DNA of 64,000 bases from assembly GCA_049840935.1 (NCBI GenBank), contig JASGJA010000020.1, forward strand, positions 1-64,000. Direction: 5' to 3'. Shown here one piece after another: positions 44,000 through 52,954 of this stretch. Under the pieces are notes generated by a model. That model was given only the letters and a program-made list of their open reading frames with translations, ran no database searches and was not told the origin of the DNA. This DNA is from Mesorhizobium_G sp049840935 (GTDB lineage: Bacteria; Pseudomonadota; Alphaproteobacteria; Rhizobiales; Rhizobiaceae). Numbering within the stretch: the first letter of the stretch is position 1; the number at the start of each line of letters is the position of its first letter. The position numbers and the translations under genes are program-made.

Positions 44000-45250
44000 T
44001 CACTTCAGCACGCACTTCGTCTCCGGCTTGTCCACGCCCAGAGTATCCAGTTCCGAAACCTGATGCAGAAAGCCCTCCTGCGGCGAAGTCGTAATCACCC
44101 CGCGACCGTCACCGAGAAAAATCGGTTCACGCATCTGCAGGTTCCAATTCCGAAACGTAACCTTTTGCCCACGAAACGCCGCAACGGAGAATTTGTCCGA
44201 CCGAATGAATTCTTCCATCTTCGCTGCATCGGCATCCGGTGTACGCGTTGCCGCCTCCCCAACGACACGCACGGCCGTCCAGGCGGCCATGTCTTTGGAA
44301 AGCATTCGGCGGCCCGATGCCTTCTCAAACCGATTCTGGATCTGCGCCCCGCCCCATTGCTCGCTGGCAGGGTGCCAGATCGACGGTATCATGCCCGCAG
44401 TCCCTGCAACCGGCCTTGGAATCGATGTGCGGAACGGCAGATAGCTGCCGAAAACTTCGCTTTCGTCGGCCACCAGCACCACGTCATGGTCCGGCAAATC
44501 CTGCGTAAACACCGGCATCTGCTTCTGAATTTGCACAACGCCTGAATCTGTCTGCTTGGCGGTGCCTGTATCCTTGAATTCCTTTTCGCCAACGATCTGA
44601 CCGCCGAAACGCTCCGCAGCCCGGCGCAGCGCATCTGCGAACAGCTTGTCGCGCTCATGCGAGCCGTAAATCAGCACCCATTTCGGCCACTGCTTCCAGA
44701 TCAGATATTGTGCGAGTCCGTCCGCAAGCATCGAACGCGTCGGCGCGGTGTGGAATACATTGATCCGGCAATCTTCCTCGCGCAGGCTGTCGTCCGTATT
44801 GCCCACATTGAACAACAAAATGCCCTTGTCGCGCGCCTTGTCTGCGATGGAGAGAAGCTGTTTTGCCGAAAGATCGGTCAAGATATAGCGGTCGCTCTTT
44901 TCCAGCATGGCGTCAAACGCCGCCGTAACATCCTCGTCGGGCTTAACCTCGACCACTTCCAGATTGAACTTCTGCCCGGTGAATGCGCCGGTCGTGTTGT
45001 TGTCGGTAATCGCGACTTTCGCGCCCGCAACACCTTCGTCACGCGGCGGCACGTCAAGCACCGAAAGCGCAAGCTGCGGCGCATAAGCACGCAGATAACC
45101 TACGTTGATTTCAGTGATCTTTTTCTCTGGCTTTGTTGCTTGGGGCTTGGGTTGTTCCTGTGCCAGCGCCAACTCAACGTTGACGCCCGCCGCAAAAAGA
45201 CCCATGAAAACAGCAAGAGTGATTGGCACCGTGCTCTTGATAGGACGCAT
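44000..45250 (-). CDS. lutA: PQQ-associated ABC transporter substrate-binding protein (lutA-like)
   Basis: This 416-residue periplasmic protein starts MRPIKSTVPITLAVFMGLFA at 45250 with a signal peptide ending near LALA-QEQ. It has the type 1 periplasmic-binding fold of branched-chain amino-acid receptors (VGYLRAYAPQLALSVLDVPP, then ILTDLSAKQLLSIADKARDK and WPKWVLIYGSHERDKLFADA), but in the subfamily found with PQQ alcohol dehydrogenases. In Methylobacterium the comparable gene is lutA of the lanthanide uptake cluster. It is first of the minus-strand cluster and divergent from the cofactor genes at 45415. Confidence 0.85.
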   Translation of the reverse strand: MRPIKSTVPITLAVFMGLFAAGVNVELALAQEQPKPQATKPEKKITEINVGYLRAYAPQLALSVLDVPPRDEGVAGAKVAITDNNTTGAFTGQKFNLEVVEVKPDEDVTAAFDAMLEKSDRYILTDLSAKQLLSIADKARDKGILLFNVGNTDDSLREEDCRINVFHTAPTRSMLADGLAQYLIWKQWPKWVLIYGSHERDKLFADALRRAAERFGGQIVGEKEFKDTGTAKQTDSGVVQIQKQMPVFTQDLPDHDVVLVADESEVFGSYLPFRTSIPRPVAGTAGMIPSIWHPASEQWGGAQIQNRFEKASGRRMLSKDMAAWTAVRVVGEAATRTPDADAAKMEEFIRSDKFSVAAFRGQKVTFRNWNLQMREPIFLGDGRGVITTSPQEGFLHQVSELDTLGVDKPETKCVLK

Positions 45251-45414
45251 AACCTCAACTCCTCTGCCCGAACATGTCGAGGCTGAGAACAAAAGATTTT
45301 GGTGCCATTGATGATCTTACCCACCTTGTCCGCTTCGGCAATGCCACGAAGTCAACTTTTAGTGACAACTATACTATTTGCCCGTTTGGCAGCGGGGCTG
45401 GAGCGCATAACGCC

Positions 45415-46584
45415 ATGACAAAAATGCTCGCCAGCGTTACCGGCCCGGACGAAGCTGCCATCGCGCTCGCTGCCGGTGCAGACATAGTCGACCTGAAAGA
45501 CCCCAAAGCGGGTGCGCTCGGCGCACTCGCTCCGGCCACCATTCGCGAAACGATCAAAGCCGTCGCAGGCCGTCGCCCTGTCAGCGCTGTGTGCGGCGAT
45601 CTTCCCATGCAGCCGGATACAATCCGAAGCACTGCGGAAGAAATCGCCGAAACCGGCGTGAGCTATGTAAAGGTCGGCTTTTTCCCGTCCGATCAAGCGG
45701 AAGCCTGTGCGGCGGCACTCGCACCCCTCGCGCAGCGCACCAAGATCATTGCCGTGCTATTTGCCGACCTGTCACCGGACTTTGCTCTGATCGACACATT
45801 CAAAAGCCACGGCTTCCACGGCGTCATGATGGACACCGCAAACAAATCCGGCGGACGACTCCTCGACCACCTGCCACCGCAACGCATTCCTGGCTTCATC
45901 AATCGCGCAAAGGCAAACGGCCTGATGTGTGGGCTGGCTGGCTCGCTTGAAGCGCCTGACGTTCCACGCCTCTTGCCATTCCTCCCCGATTTTCTCGGCT
46001 TTCGCGGGGCTCTATGCGGCGCGGATTCCCGCACGGGTAAAATCGATCTCGAAGCCGCACAGATCATCCGCTCACTCATCCCTGAAGAACAGCCATCTGT
46101 GCGCAGCGGTCAGGTGGATTATCGCCTGCTTGCCGCGCGCGGCTATTCGCCGGACAGCGCCGATCAATCGCTCAAAACCAACCGCATTTTCGTCCGCGAC
46201 TTTGTACTGCCAGTCGAAATCGGTGCGTACAGCTTCGAGCACGGGCATACGCAAAAGGTCCGCTTTGACGTCACCGCTGATGTGCTCCGCACGGTCAGCA
46301 ACCCGGAAGACATGCGCCATGTGCTTTCTTACGACATCATCATGGACGGCATTCGTGCCATCGTCGCCTCCGGCCACGTCCAGCTTGCCGAAGCGCTGGC
46401 CGAGCAGGTCGCCGCGCATGTTTTGGCCGATCCGCGTGTGGTTAAGGTCTGGGTCCGCGTGGAAAAGCTCGAACTGGGCGCCGGAGGCGTCGGCGTCGAA
46501 ATCGAGCGCGTGCGCAGCAAGGAGCAAGCCGCGGCGAAATGGCCGTCCATTTCCGACACTGGCAAAAAAGGATCGGGCGCTTGA
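45415..46584 (+). CDS. MfnB-FolB fusion: formylfuranylmethyl-phosphate synthase plus dihydroneopterin aldolase-like domain
   Basis: This 389-residue protein has two domains. Residues 1-230 match MfnB (DUF556), which makes the furan phosphate of methanofuran from two glyceraldehyde-3-phosphates. The Schiff-base Lys is in ADIVDLKDPKAGALGA near residue 27, with VSYVKVGFFPSDQAE near 85. Residues 260-375 resemble dihydroneopterin aldolase/FolB (IFVRDFVLPVEIGAYSFEHG, VLSYDIIMDGIRAIV, AEALAEQVAAHVLADP, VEKLELGAGGVGVEIER). One chain thus couples a methanofuran step to a pterin step. The ATG at 45415 is chosen because the 47 upstream codons overlap the divergent promoter region. It overlaps the kinase gene by four bases. 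Confidence 0.85.
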   Translation: MTKMLASVTGPDEAAIALAAGADIVDLKDPKAGALGALAPATIRETIKAVAGRRPVSAVCGDLPMQPDTIRSTAEEIAETGVSYVKVGFFPSDQAEACAAALAPLAQRTKIIAVLFADLSPDFALIDTFKSHGFHGVMMDTANKSGGRLLDHLPPQRIPGFINRAKANGLMCGLAGSLEAPDVPRLLPFLPDFLGFRGALCGADSRTGKIDLEAAQIIRSLIPEEQPSVRSGQVDYRLLAARGYSPDSADQSLKTNRIFVRDFVLPVEIGAYSFEHGHTQKVRFDVTADVLRTVSNPEDMRHVLSYDIIMDGIRAIVASGHVQLAEALAEQVAAHVLADPRVVKVWVRVEKLELGAGGVGVEIERVRSKEQAAAKWPSISDTGKKGSGA

Positions 46585-47198
46585 ACTGCTTCGTCGTCAA
46601 ACTTGGTGGAAGCGCCGCGACAGCGGCCTCCCTCCCCCTTTGGCTCACCGCAATTGAAGCTTCAAAATTGCCGCTCGTTCTTGTACCCGGCGGCGGACCG
46701 TTCGCCGATGCCGTGCGCGAAGCCCAGCCTGCGCTCGGCTTTTCGGACAGCGCCGCACATGTCATGGCCATGCTCGCGATGGAGCAGTTCGGCCAAGTGC
46801 TGATCGACCGCACCGACCGGCTCGATCCCGCGCGCACCGTTCAGGAAATCCGCACCGCGCTCCATAAGCACCGCATACCCGTCTGGCTCCCGACGCAGAT
46901 GGCGCTCAGCGATCCAGCAATCCCTGCTTCATGGGATATAACCTCGGATTCGCTCGCTGCCTGGCTCTGCCAAACGATCAACGCGACCGCCCTCACTCTC
47001 ATCAAGCAGACCGACGATTTCGCCGCCCACGACACGCCGGAAACACTATCCGCACGCGGCATTGTCGACGCAGCATTTCCCTACTTCGCGAAGAAAGTAC
47101 CCGCACTTTATGTCGCTGGCCCTCGCCATCTTTCATTCGCCAACGATACACTGCCCGGCATACAAATTGCTCACACCGGAATCAGGAGAACGGGCTGA
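46581..47198 (+). CDS. Amino-acid-kinase-fold protein, candidate MfnE
   Basis: This 205-residue protein starts at a TTG that forms TTGA with the preceding stop (46581). It has the AAK fold motifs CFVVKLGGSAATAAS and LVLVPGGGPFADAVREAQPA at the N-terminus, and ITSDSLAAWLCQTINATALT with TLIKQTDDF. In methanogens MfnE, an amino-acid kinase homologue, phosphorylates the aminomethylfuran phosphate one step after MfnB. Adjacency to the MfnB fusion supports the same role. No ATG lies near the N-terminus, so the TTG start rests on the motif position and the four-base overlap. Confidence 0.82.
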   Translation: MNCFVVKLGGSAATAASLPLWLTAIEASKLPLVLVPGGGPFADAVREAQPALGFSDSAAHVMAMLAMEQFGQVLIDRTDRLDPARTVQEIRTALHKHRIPVWLPTQMALSDPAIPASWDITSDSLAAWLCQTINATALTLIKQTDDFAAHDTPETLSARGIVDAAFPYFAKKVPALYVAGPRHLSFANDTLPGIQIAHTGIRRTG

Positions 47199-47200
47199 AT

Positions 47201-47752
47201 ATGGCAAAGCTGCACACGCCGCGCTGGGCTTGGGCTTTGACCGGATCGGGCCATTTCTTTGTCGAGAGCTTTGCGCTCATTCACGAGCTGCGCCATTGCG
47301 ACGTGTTTGTGTCCAAAGCCGCGAATGAAGTGCTTCGCATGTACAGACTGAAGCTCGACTTTCCCGACACCACACGCGTTTTGCACGACAAAACCGCCAG
47401 TTCCGTTCCTGTCGGCGGCTTTTACCACGGCGTCTATCACACCACGGTCATCGCGCCCGCCACCTCCAACACCGTTGCAAAATGCGTGTGGGGCATCTCG
47501 GACACGCTACCAACCAACGTTTTCGCGCAGGCAGGCAAATGCCGCGTGCCCGCCATCGTCTTTGCCTGCGACACCGCACCGGAACTCACGACGATGGCTC
47601 CGGACGGTCCGGTAAAAGTCTATCCGCGACCCATCGACCTCGAAAATACGGAACGGCTGAAGTCCTTCGAGCGCACGCAAGTGGTCGAGTCCCTTGCCGA
47701 CTTGGAAACCGCCATCCGTGCGCGTCAGGCAGAGTTGGGCGCCGATGGCTGA
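47201..47752 (+). CDS. Archaeal-type flavoprotein (AfpA/DmrB-like), candidate dihydromethanopterin reductase
   Basis: This 183-residue protein has the flavodoxin-like Rossmann fold of HFCD flavoproteins: WAWALTGSGHFFVESFALIH for the FMN phosphate, HTTVIAPATSNTVAKCVWGI, and PAIVFACDTAPEL. Related proteins (AfpA, DmrB) reduce dihydromethanopterin to the active tetrahydro form. Seven Cys are spread through the chain without a ferredoxin pattern. It lies two bases after the kinase gene and overlaps the following gene by eight bases, within the cofactor cluster. Confidence 0.82.
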   Translation: MAKLHTPRWAWALTGSGHFFVESFALIHELRHCDVFVSKAANEVLRMYRLKLDFPDTTRVLHDKTASSVPVGGFYHGVYHTTVIAPATSNTVAKCVWGISDTLPTNVFAQAGKCRVPAIVFACDTAPELTTMAPDGPVKVYPRPIDLENTERLKSFERTQVVESLADLETAIRARQAELGADG

Positions 47753-49140
47753 GCGACTGGCCTTCGTCACCGGGCATCTCGCCCGCGCAAGGCTGGAACG
47801 GCAGCTTGCCGATCTTCGCGACCCTGATTTTCAATGGTCGATCATCGACATTGGTGTGAAGGTTGCCGCCCTGATGACCGAGCAGATCATCATGCGGCGG
47901 CTGACAATCGAACCCGACACGGATCGCGTCATCCTCCCCGGCCGTTTTCGTGGAGACATTGACCGGCTTAGCGAACATTTCGGCGTCCCGTTCCTGCGCG
48001 GACCAGACGAAATCGCCGACCTTCCCGCATTCCTTGGTCGCAAAGGACCTCCCGCCCGATCTCTCGCAGCACGACATGCGCATTTTCGCGGAAATCGTGG
48101 AAGCATCGATGATGGACGTGCCCGCCATTCTCGCCCGTGCGCGCAAGTTGGCAGACGCAGGCACAGACGTCATCGACCTCGGTTGCCTGCCCGAAACCCC
48201 GTTCCCGCATCTGGCCGATGCCGTTCGCGCACTCATCGCAGAAGGCCACACCGTCAGCGTCGATTCCGCCAACATCGACGAATTGCGCACAGGCGCGGAG
48301 GCAGGCGCACACTACCTGTTGAGCCTCACCGAACACTCGCTGCATCTCGCGCTTGAAACCGGCGCAACACCCATCCTCATACCATCTCAGCCCGGCGATC
48401 TGGATTCACTTGGGCGCGCCATTGCCGCTGCGCAAGCCTTAGGCATCCCCTTCATTGCGGACCCCGTTCTCGACCCTATCCACTTCGGCTTCTCGCAATC
48501 CCTTGGCCGCTTTCTCGAAGCCCGCAAGCGCTGGCCGAACATCGAACTGCTGATGGGCACAGGCAATCTCACCGAACTCACCGATGCCGATACGTCGGGC
48601 ATTACGGCGCTACTCGGCGGCATTTGCTCCGAACTTTCCATCCGCAACGTGCTCGTCGTAAATGTCAGCCCGCACACGCACCGCACCGTTGAGGAACACG
48701 ATATCGCCCGCCGCGTCCTGTTTGCCGCGCGCCGCGATGCGGCCCTCCCTCGTGGCTATAGCAACGGCCTGCTGCAAGCTCACGACCGTAAGCCATATCC
48801 CTCTACTATCGAGGACATTGACCGCCTCGCGACGGATGTTCGCGACGACAACTACCGCATTATGACCGCCGAAGACGGTATTCACATTTTCAACGCCAAT
48901 GGCCATCACGTCGCGCGGGACGCCTTCGATCTGTTCCCGAAACTCGGCGTCGAAAACGATGGCGGCCATGCCTTCTATCTCGGCGCGGAGCTTTCCAAAG
49001 CGGAAACCGCATGGAAGCTCGGTAAGCGCTACGCACAGGATGAGCCGCTGGACTGGGGCGTGGGTGCCGACCTGCCCGAACAGGATCGCCTGCGCCTTCG
49101 CGAAGCAGGTCACACGCTACGCGGAAAGAAGGAGCAGTAA
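47745..49140 (+). pseudogene. Dihydropteroate synthase-related protein, one frameshift
   Basis: Frame one begins MAERLAFVTGHLARARLERQ (47745). The second carries DLPPDLSQHDMRIFAEIVEA to 49140. One extra A in 48042-48044 separates them, and corrected length is 464 residues. The central barrel resembles dihydropteroate synthase (ARKLADAGTDVIDLGCLPET, VSVDSANIDELRTGAEAG, ELLMGTGNLTELTDADTSG), with an extra N-terminal domain and C-terminal extension as in the archaeal MptH-type candidate that joins the pterin to the aminobenzene-ribose unit made by MptG. That function is the best guess. Confidence 0.86.
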
Positions 49141-49703
49141 TGCCCTATATCCGCGAAACGATCCTCACCACCGTCAATTCCGAAGGCCACGTGCACATCG
49201 CACCGCTTGGCATCATTGCGGATGGTGACGGCTGGATCATCGCGCCTTTCCGCCCCTCGCAAACACTGGAAAATTTGGCACAGGTGCCATTCGCCGTCGC
49301 CAACTACACAGATGATGTTCGCATCTTCGCTGGGTGTCTCACCGGGCGCAAAGACTGGCCCACCGTGCCGTTAACAGATTGCCCCGTTCCCCGTATCGAA
49401 GCCGCACTCGCCCATTCCGTGCTGCGCGTCGAACATTTCGCCGACGATCCTGTGCGCCCGCGTTTCAAATGTAGCGTTGCCACAGAACAAAACCACGCAC
49501 CGTTCACCGGTTTCAACCGCGCAAAGGCGGCTGTGCTGGAACTTGCCATTCTCGCCAGCCGCCTGCACATGCTCCCGCGCGAAAAGATCGAAGCTGAACT
49601 TGCCTATCTCTCAATCGCGATTGAAAAGACCGCCGGTCCGCATGAGCAAGAAGCGTGGAACTGGCTTTTGGAACGGGTAACAGCGCATCTGGACAGGGCT
49701 TGA
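49140..49703 (+). CDS. DUF447 family protein
   Basis: This 187-residue protein begins MPYIRETILTTVNSEGHVHI and resembles the FMN-binding split-barrel DUF447 family, found mainly in archaea and in bacteria with H4MPT. VNSEGHVHIAPLGI and FAVANYTDDVRIFA form the barrel, and CSVATEQNHAPFTGFNRAKA is a conserved block. The start overlaps the preceding stop by one base (TAATG). Function in the cofactor pathway is inferred from its distribution and position. Confidence 0.85.
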   Translation: MPYIRETILTTVNSEGHVHIAPLGIIADGDGWIIAPFRPSQTLENLAQVPFAVANYTDDVRIFAGCLTGRKDWPTVPLTDCPVPRIEAALAHSVLRVEHFADDPVRPRFKCSVATEQNHAPFTGFNRAKAAVLELAILASRLHMLPREKIEAELAYLSIAIEKTAGPHEQEAWNWLLERVTAHLDRA

Positions 49704-49752
49704 CCGCGCGGCACGCAGGCGTCAAAGCGTTCAGCGGAAAGCGAGAACCTGA

Positions 49753-50445
49753 ATGACCACGAAAACACTCATCGCCCCATCGATCCTTTCTGCGGATTTC
49801 TCCAAGCTCGGCGATGAAGTCGAAATCATCGTTCGCGCCGGAGCCGACTGGATTCATCTGGACGTTATGGACGGTCACTTCGTGCCGAACATCACCTTCG
49901 GCGCGCCGGTCATCAAGGCGCTGCGCAATCGCACTGACAAGATCTTCGATTGCCATTTGATGATCGCTCCCGCCGATCCCTATCTGGAAGCCTTCGCAGA
50001 AGCTGGTTGCGATTACATCACTGTCCATGCGGAAGCCGGACCTCATCTGGACCGCTCATTGCAGGCCATTCGCCATCTCGGCAAAAAGGCAGGCGTTTCG
50101 CTTAATCCGGGAACGCCTGAAAGCGTCATTGAATATGTTCTGGATCGCGTCGATCTCATCCTGCTGATGACCGTCAACCCCGGCTTCGGGGGTCAGGCTT
50201 TCATTCCGGCCGTCATAGAGAAGGTGCGCCGCGTCAAAGCAATGATCGGCGACCGTCCCATCCACATCGAGATTGATGGTGGCGTTACGCCTGAAACCGC
50301 ACCGCTGGTCGCGGCAGCGGGTGCTGACGTGCTTGTCGCCGGCTCCGCCGTGTTCAAAGGCGGCACCGAGGAAGCCTATCGCAAGAATATCGCCGCCATC
50401 CGCTCAGCTTCGGATGGCGCCATGAAGAAGGCGTATGCAGCGTGA
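49753..50445 (+). CDS. rpe: Ribulose-phosphate 3-epimerase
   Basis: This 230-residue TIM-barrel enzyme has the diagnostic PSILSADFSKLGDEV and DWIHLDVMDGHFVPNITFGA, metal-binding His/Asp residues, and DLILLMTVNPGFGGQAFIP. It interconverts ribulose 5-phosphate and xylulose 5-phosphate. The start follows GAGAACCTGA and lies 49 bases after the DUF447 gene, with a four-base overlap to gph. Its presence at the end of a cofactor cluster may help regenerate pentose phosphates, or it may simply be an unrelated housekeeping pair with gph. Confidence 0.96.
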   Translation: MTTKTLIAPSILSADFSKLGDEVEIIVRAGADWIHLDVMDGHFVPNITFGAPVIKALRNRTDKIFDCHLMIAPADPYLEAFAEAGCDYITVHAEAGPHLDRSLQAIRHLGKKAGVSLNPGTPESVIEYVLDRVDLILLMTVNPGFGGQAFIPAVIEKVRRVKAMIGDRPIHIEIDGGVTPETAPLVAAAGADVLVAGSAVFKGGTEEAYRKNIAAIRSASDGAMKKAYAA

Positions 50446-51125
50446 CGACCAGCCGATTGCCCGACGCAGTTCTGTTCGATCTTGACGGCACGCTGATCGA
50501 TTCAGCGCCGGATATTCACGCCGCAGTCAACGAATTGCTCGAGACACGCAATCTGCCGCCGGTCACGCTCGAACAGGCCAAGGCCATGATCGGCAACGGC
50601 GTCGCCAAGCTGGTCGAACGCGCCTTTGCCGCTTCGGGAAAACCACTTACCGGGGCGGAATTAGAGCAGGCCCAGCGTGACATGACGCCGATCTATAACA
50701 GCCACCTCACCGGCCTGACCACGCTCATGCCCGGCGCTCGCTCTGCCGTACAGCAATTGCGCGCCGCTGGCGTTAAGCTCGCCCTTGTCACCAACAAGCC
50801 GCAAGCGCCAACCCGCGAAGTGCTTGAGCATTTTCACATTTACGGGGATTTCGGCGCGGTTATAGGCGGCGATGCGATTGCAAACAAAAAGCCCGCACCG
50901 GACGCGCTCTATCTCGCTTTGGAACGGCTACACGCCGACCGAAACAATGCGGTGATGGTTGGCGACAGCACCACAGATGTGGAAGCCGCGCGCAATGCCG
51001 GGCTTCCCGTCATCATCATCCGTGGCGGGTACAGCAAGGTTCCTGTGGAGGAACTTGGCGCCGATCTTGTTCTCGACAGTCTCGCAGACCTGCCCGCCGC
51101 TCTTCAGGGCAGGCAGGCCGCCTAG
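50442..51125 (+). CDS. gph: Phosphoglycolate phosphatase
   Basis: This 227-residue HAD hydrolase starts at a GTG overlapping the rpe stop. It has motif I VLFDLDGTLIDSAPDIHAAV, motif II LALVTNKPQAPTREVL, and motif III NAVMVGDSTTDVEAARNAG. The helical cap after motif I and the length fit Gph, which removes 2-phosphoglycolate. The rpe-gph pair is common in Proteobacteria, sometimes beside Calvin cycle genes, but none are visible here. Confidence 0.9.
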   Translation: MTTSRLPDAVLFDLDGTLIDSAPDIHAAVNELLETRNLPPVTLEQAKAMIGNGVAKLVERAFAASGKPLTGAELEQAQRDMTPIYNSHLTGLTTLMPGARSAVQQLRAAGVKLALVTNKPQAPTREVLEHFHIYGDFGAVIGGDAIANKKPAPDALYLALERLHADRNNAVMVGDSTTDVEAARNAGLPVIIIRGGYSKVPVEELGADLVLDSLADLPAALQGRQAA

Positions 51126-51128
51126 ACC

Positions 51129-51506
51129 TTATTTGAACTGATCGATATAGGCGATGACATTGGCGATGTCGGTGTCATTCTTCAGCCCTGCAAACGCCAT
51201 TTTGGTTCCTTTCACCATAGCGCGCGGGTCTTTCAGATATTCCGTCAGCTTGGCATCGTCCCAAACCAGACCCGCCTTGCCAGCATCCATCATTGCCGGA
51301 GAATATTTGAAATCGGGGTGCGTACCGGCGGCGCGACCGTTCAGCTTGAACAACGACGGGCCAACTTTGTTCTGATCCTTATCCGCCACATGGCACGCCT
51401 TACACTTGGCGAATACCTTCTCTCCCGCGGCAGCATCCTGCGCCCCGCTTTGGCTTGCCGACACGGTCAACACCGCGGCAGCAGCTACAATTGCAGCAAC
51501 TCGCAT
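51129..51506 (-). CDS. Class I cytochrome c (c2-like)
   Basis: This 125-residue periplasmic cytochrome has a signal peptide (MRVAAIVAAAAVLTVSASQS) and one haem site CKACH at about residue 36. KVGPSLFKLNGRAAG follows, with a likely axial Met in VKGTKMAFAGLKNDTDI. It resembles cytochrome c2/c550. In methylotrophs a small class I cytochrome takes electrons from the XoxG/MxaG cytochrome to the terminal oxidase, and location in the island fits that role. It converges on gph with three bases between stops. Confidence 0.9.
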   Translation of the reverse strand: MRVAAIVAAAAVLTVSASQSGAQDAAAGEKVFAKCKACHVADKDQNKVGPSLFKLNGRAAGTHPDFKYSPAMMDAGKAGLVWDDAKLTEYLKDPRAMVKGTKMAFAGLKNDTDIANVIAYIDQFK

Positions 51507-51748
51507 TTGGTTTCCTTCAGATCGCTCACGGTGCCCATCCGGAGCCGAACCGCGCCATCGAAGGCGCAGTCGAACATGCGCAACCTATTCTCAAGCCTCG
51601 CCGAGTCAATCATACCAAGGTCCATGGAACTATGCCGTGTTGACGCAGGGCGGCCGTAAGGCTTAAATTTTATTGTGAACCGCTTTGGCACCGGCGGTCA
51701 CTCGATATGGCGGTCCAATCCTGCACAAGCAGGACCGGAGGTGCTCGC

Positions 51749-51958
51749 ATGAACATGATCGATCTGATCCTCACCGTCTGTCTGTCGGCAAACCCGACGG
51801 CTTGCCGTGACGAACATCTCCATTTTGAAAATCGCGGCTCTCTATTGCATTGCATGTGGCTTGCACCGCTCGAAATCGCGAAATGGTCCGAACTGCATCC
51901 GACCGTTAAGGTCGTCCGCTGGAAATGTTCATTCCCAGACCGAGGGCAAAATATATGA
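51749..51958 (+). CDS. Conserved small protein, function unknown
   Basis: This 69-residue protein starts MNMIDLILTVCLSANPTACR and continues DEHLHFENRGSLLHCMWLAP. It overlaps the next gene by four bases (ATGA), which supports that it is translated. Three Cys and several His are spread through it, but there is no clear signal peptide or membrane segment beyond the first hydrophobic stretch. Short proteins of this look are common in Hyphomicrobiales and unassigned. The upstream ATG at 51707 gives a longer, less likely N-terminus. Confidence 0.6.
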   Translation: MNMIDLILTVCLSANPTACRDEHLHFENRGSLLHCMWLAPLEIAKWSELHPTVKVVRWKCSFPDRGQNI

Positions 51959-52954
51959 CACGCGTTTCCTTTACTCGTCGCGCTGCACTTGGCGCGCTGG
52001 CTGGCGGCACAGCCCTGGTGTTTTCCCCAACCCTGCGCGCGCAGGGCAGTCCGAAAATTCGCGTCGGCGTTCTCAAGTTCGGCACGGTGAATTGGGAATT
52101 GGACAGTCTCAAACACAACGGCTTCGACAAGGCTCATAATGTCGATGTCGAGGTGGTCTATTTTGCTGGAGAAGACGCTACCAACGTCGCCATGTTGGCC
52201 CGCGAGATCGATCTGATCGTTTCCGATTGGCTATGGGTGTCGCGCCTGCGTTCGGAGGGTGAGGATGTCGCGCTCATCCCGTATTCTACAGCTGTTGGCG
52301 CAATCATGGTCAAGCAGGATTCACCCATCAAGACTATTCCGGATTTGAAAGGTAAGAAAATTGGCGTCGCTGGCGGGCCACTGGATAAAAGCTGGCTGCT
52401 CCTGCAAGCGCTTGCGAAGCGCGATCATGGCATTGACCTTACCACCGACGCGGAAATCGCTTATGGCGCACCGCCTCTCATGTCCGAAAAAGCGATGCAA
52501 GGCGAACTCGATGCAGTTCTCAACTTCTGGCACTTCTGTGCGCGCCTTGAAGCCAATGGCTTTCGCCGTCTTGCCAGCGCAAACGACGCCGCCCTCACCC
52601 TTGGCGCAAAGGGGCCGGTAGCCTCGCTCGGCTATGTCGTTCATGACAAATGGGCGAAGGAAAACGAGGCAGCGTTGCGCGGCTTTATCGCCGCATCGTC
52701 GGACACGAAGAAGCTGCTCGGCGCCTCCAACGAGGAATGGCAGCGCCTTGCGCCGGTCATGCGTGCAGAAGGCAAGGAACTGGAAACCCTGCGGGATCGC
52801 TACCGGGAGGGCATTCCGAGCTCGCCCTATCGTCGATGATGCCTCGGACGCTGCAAAGCTTTACGAAGTGCTCGCTTCCATCGGCGGCGAGAAGCTTGTC
52901 GGCAAGGCCGCAACAATGGCACCTGGAACATACTGGTCGGGTTTGTTTGAATGA
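51955..52954 (+). pseudogene. NitT/TauT-type ABC substrate-binding protein, one frameshift
   Basis: The N-terminus is a Tat-type signal (MTRVSFTRRAALGALAGGTA, twin Arg). The binding fold follows: SPKIRVGVLKFGTVNWELDS, then EIDLIVSDWLWVSRLRSEGE and LKGKKIGVAGGPLDKSWLLL. One extra C in 52825-52827 ends the frame 38 codons early. Corrected, it reads PSSPIVDDASDAAKLYEVLA and stops at 52954 after 332 residues, overlapping the permease gene by four bases. The ligand is unknown. The Trp-rich pocket segment SDWLWVSR differs from sulfonate receptors I know. Confidence 0.85.
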
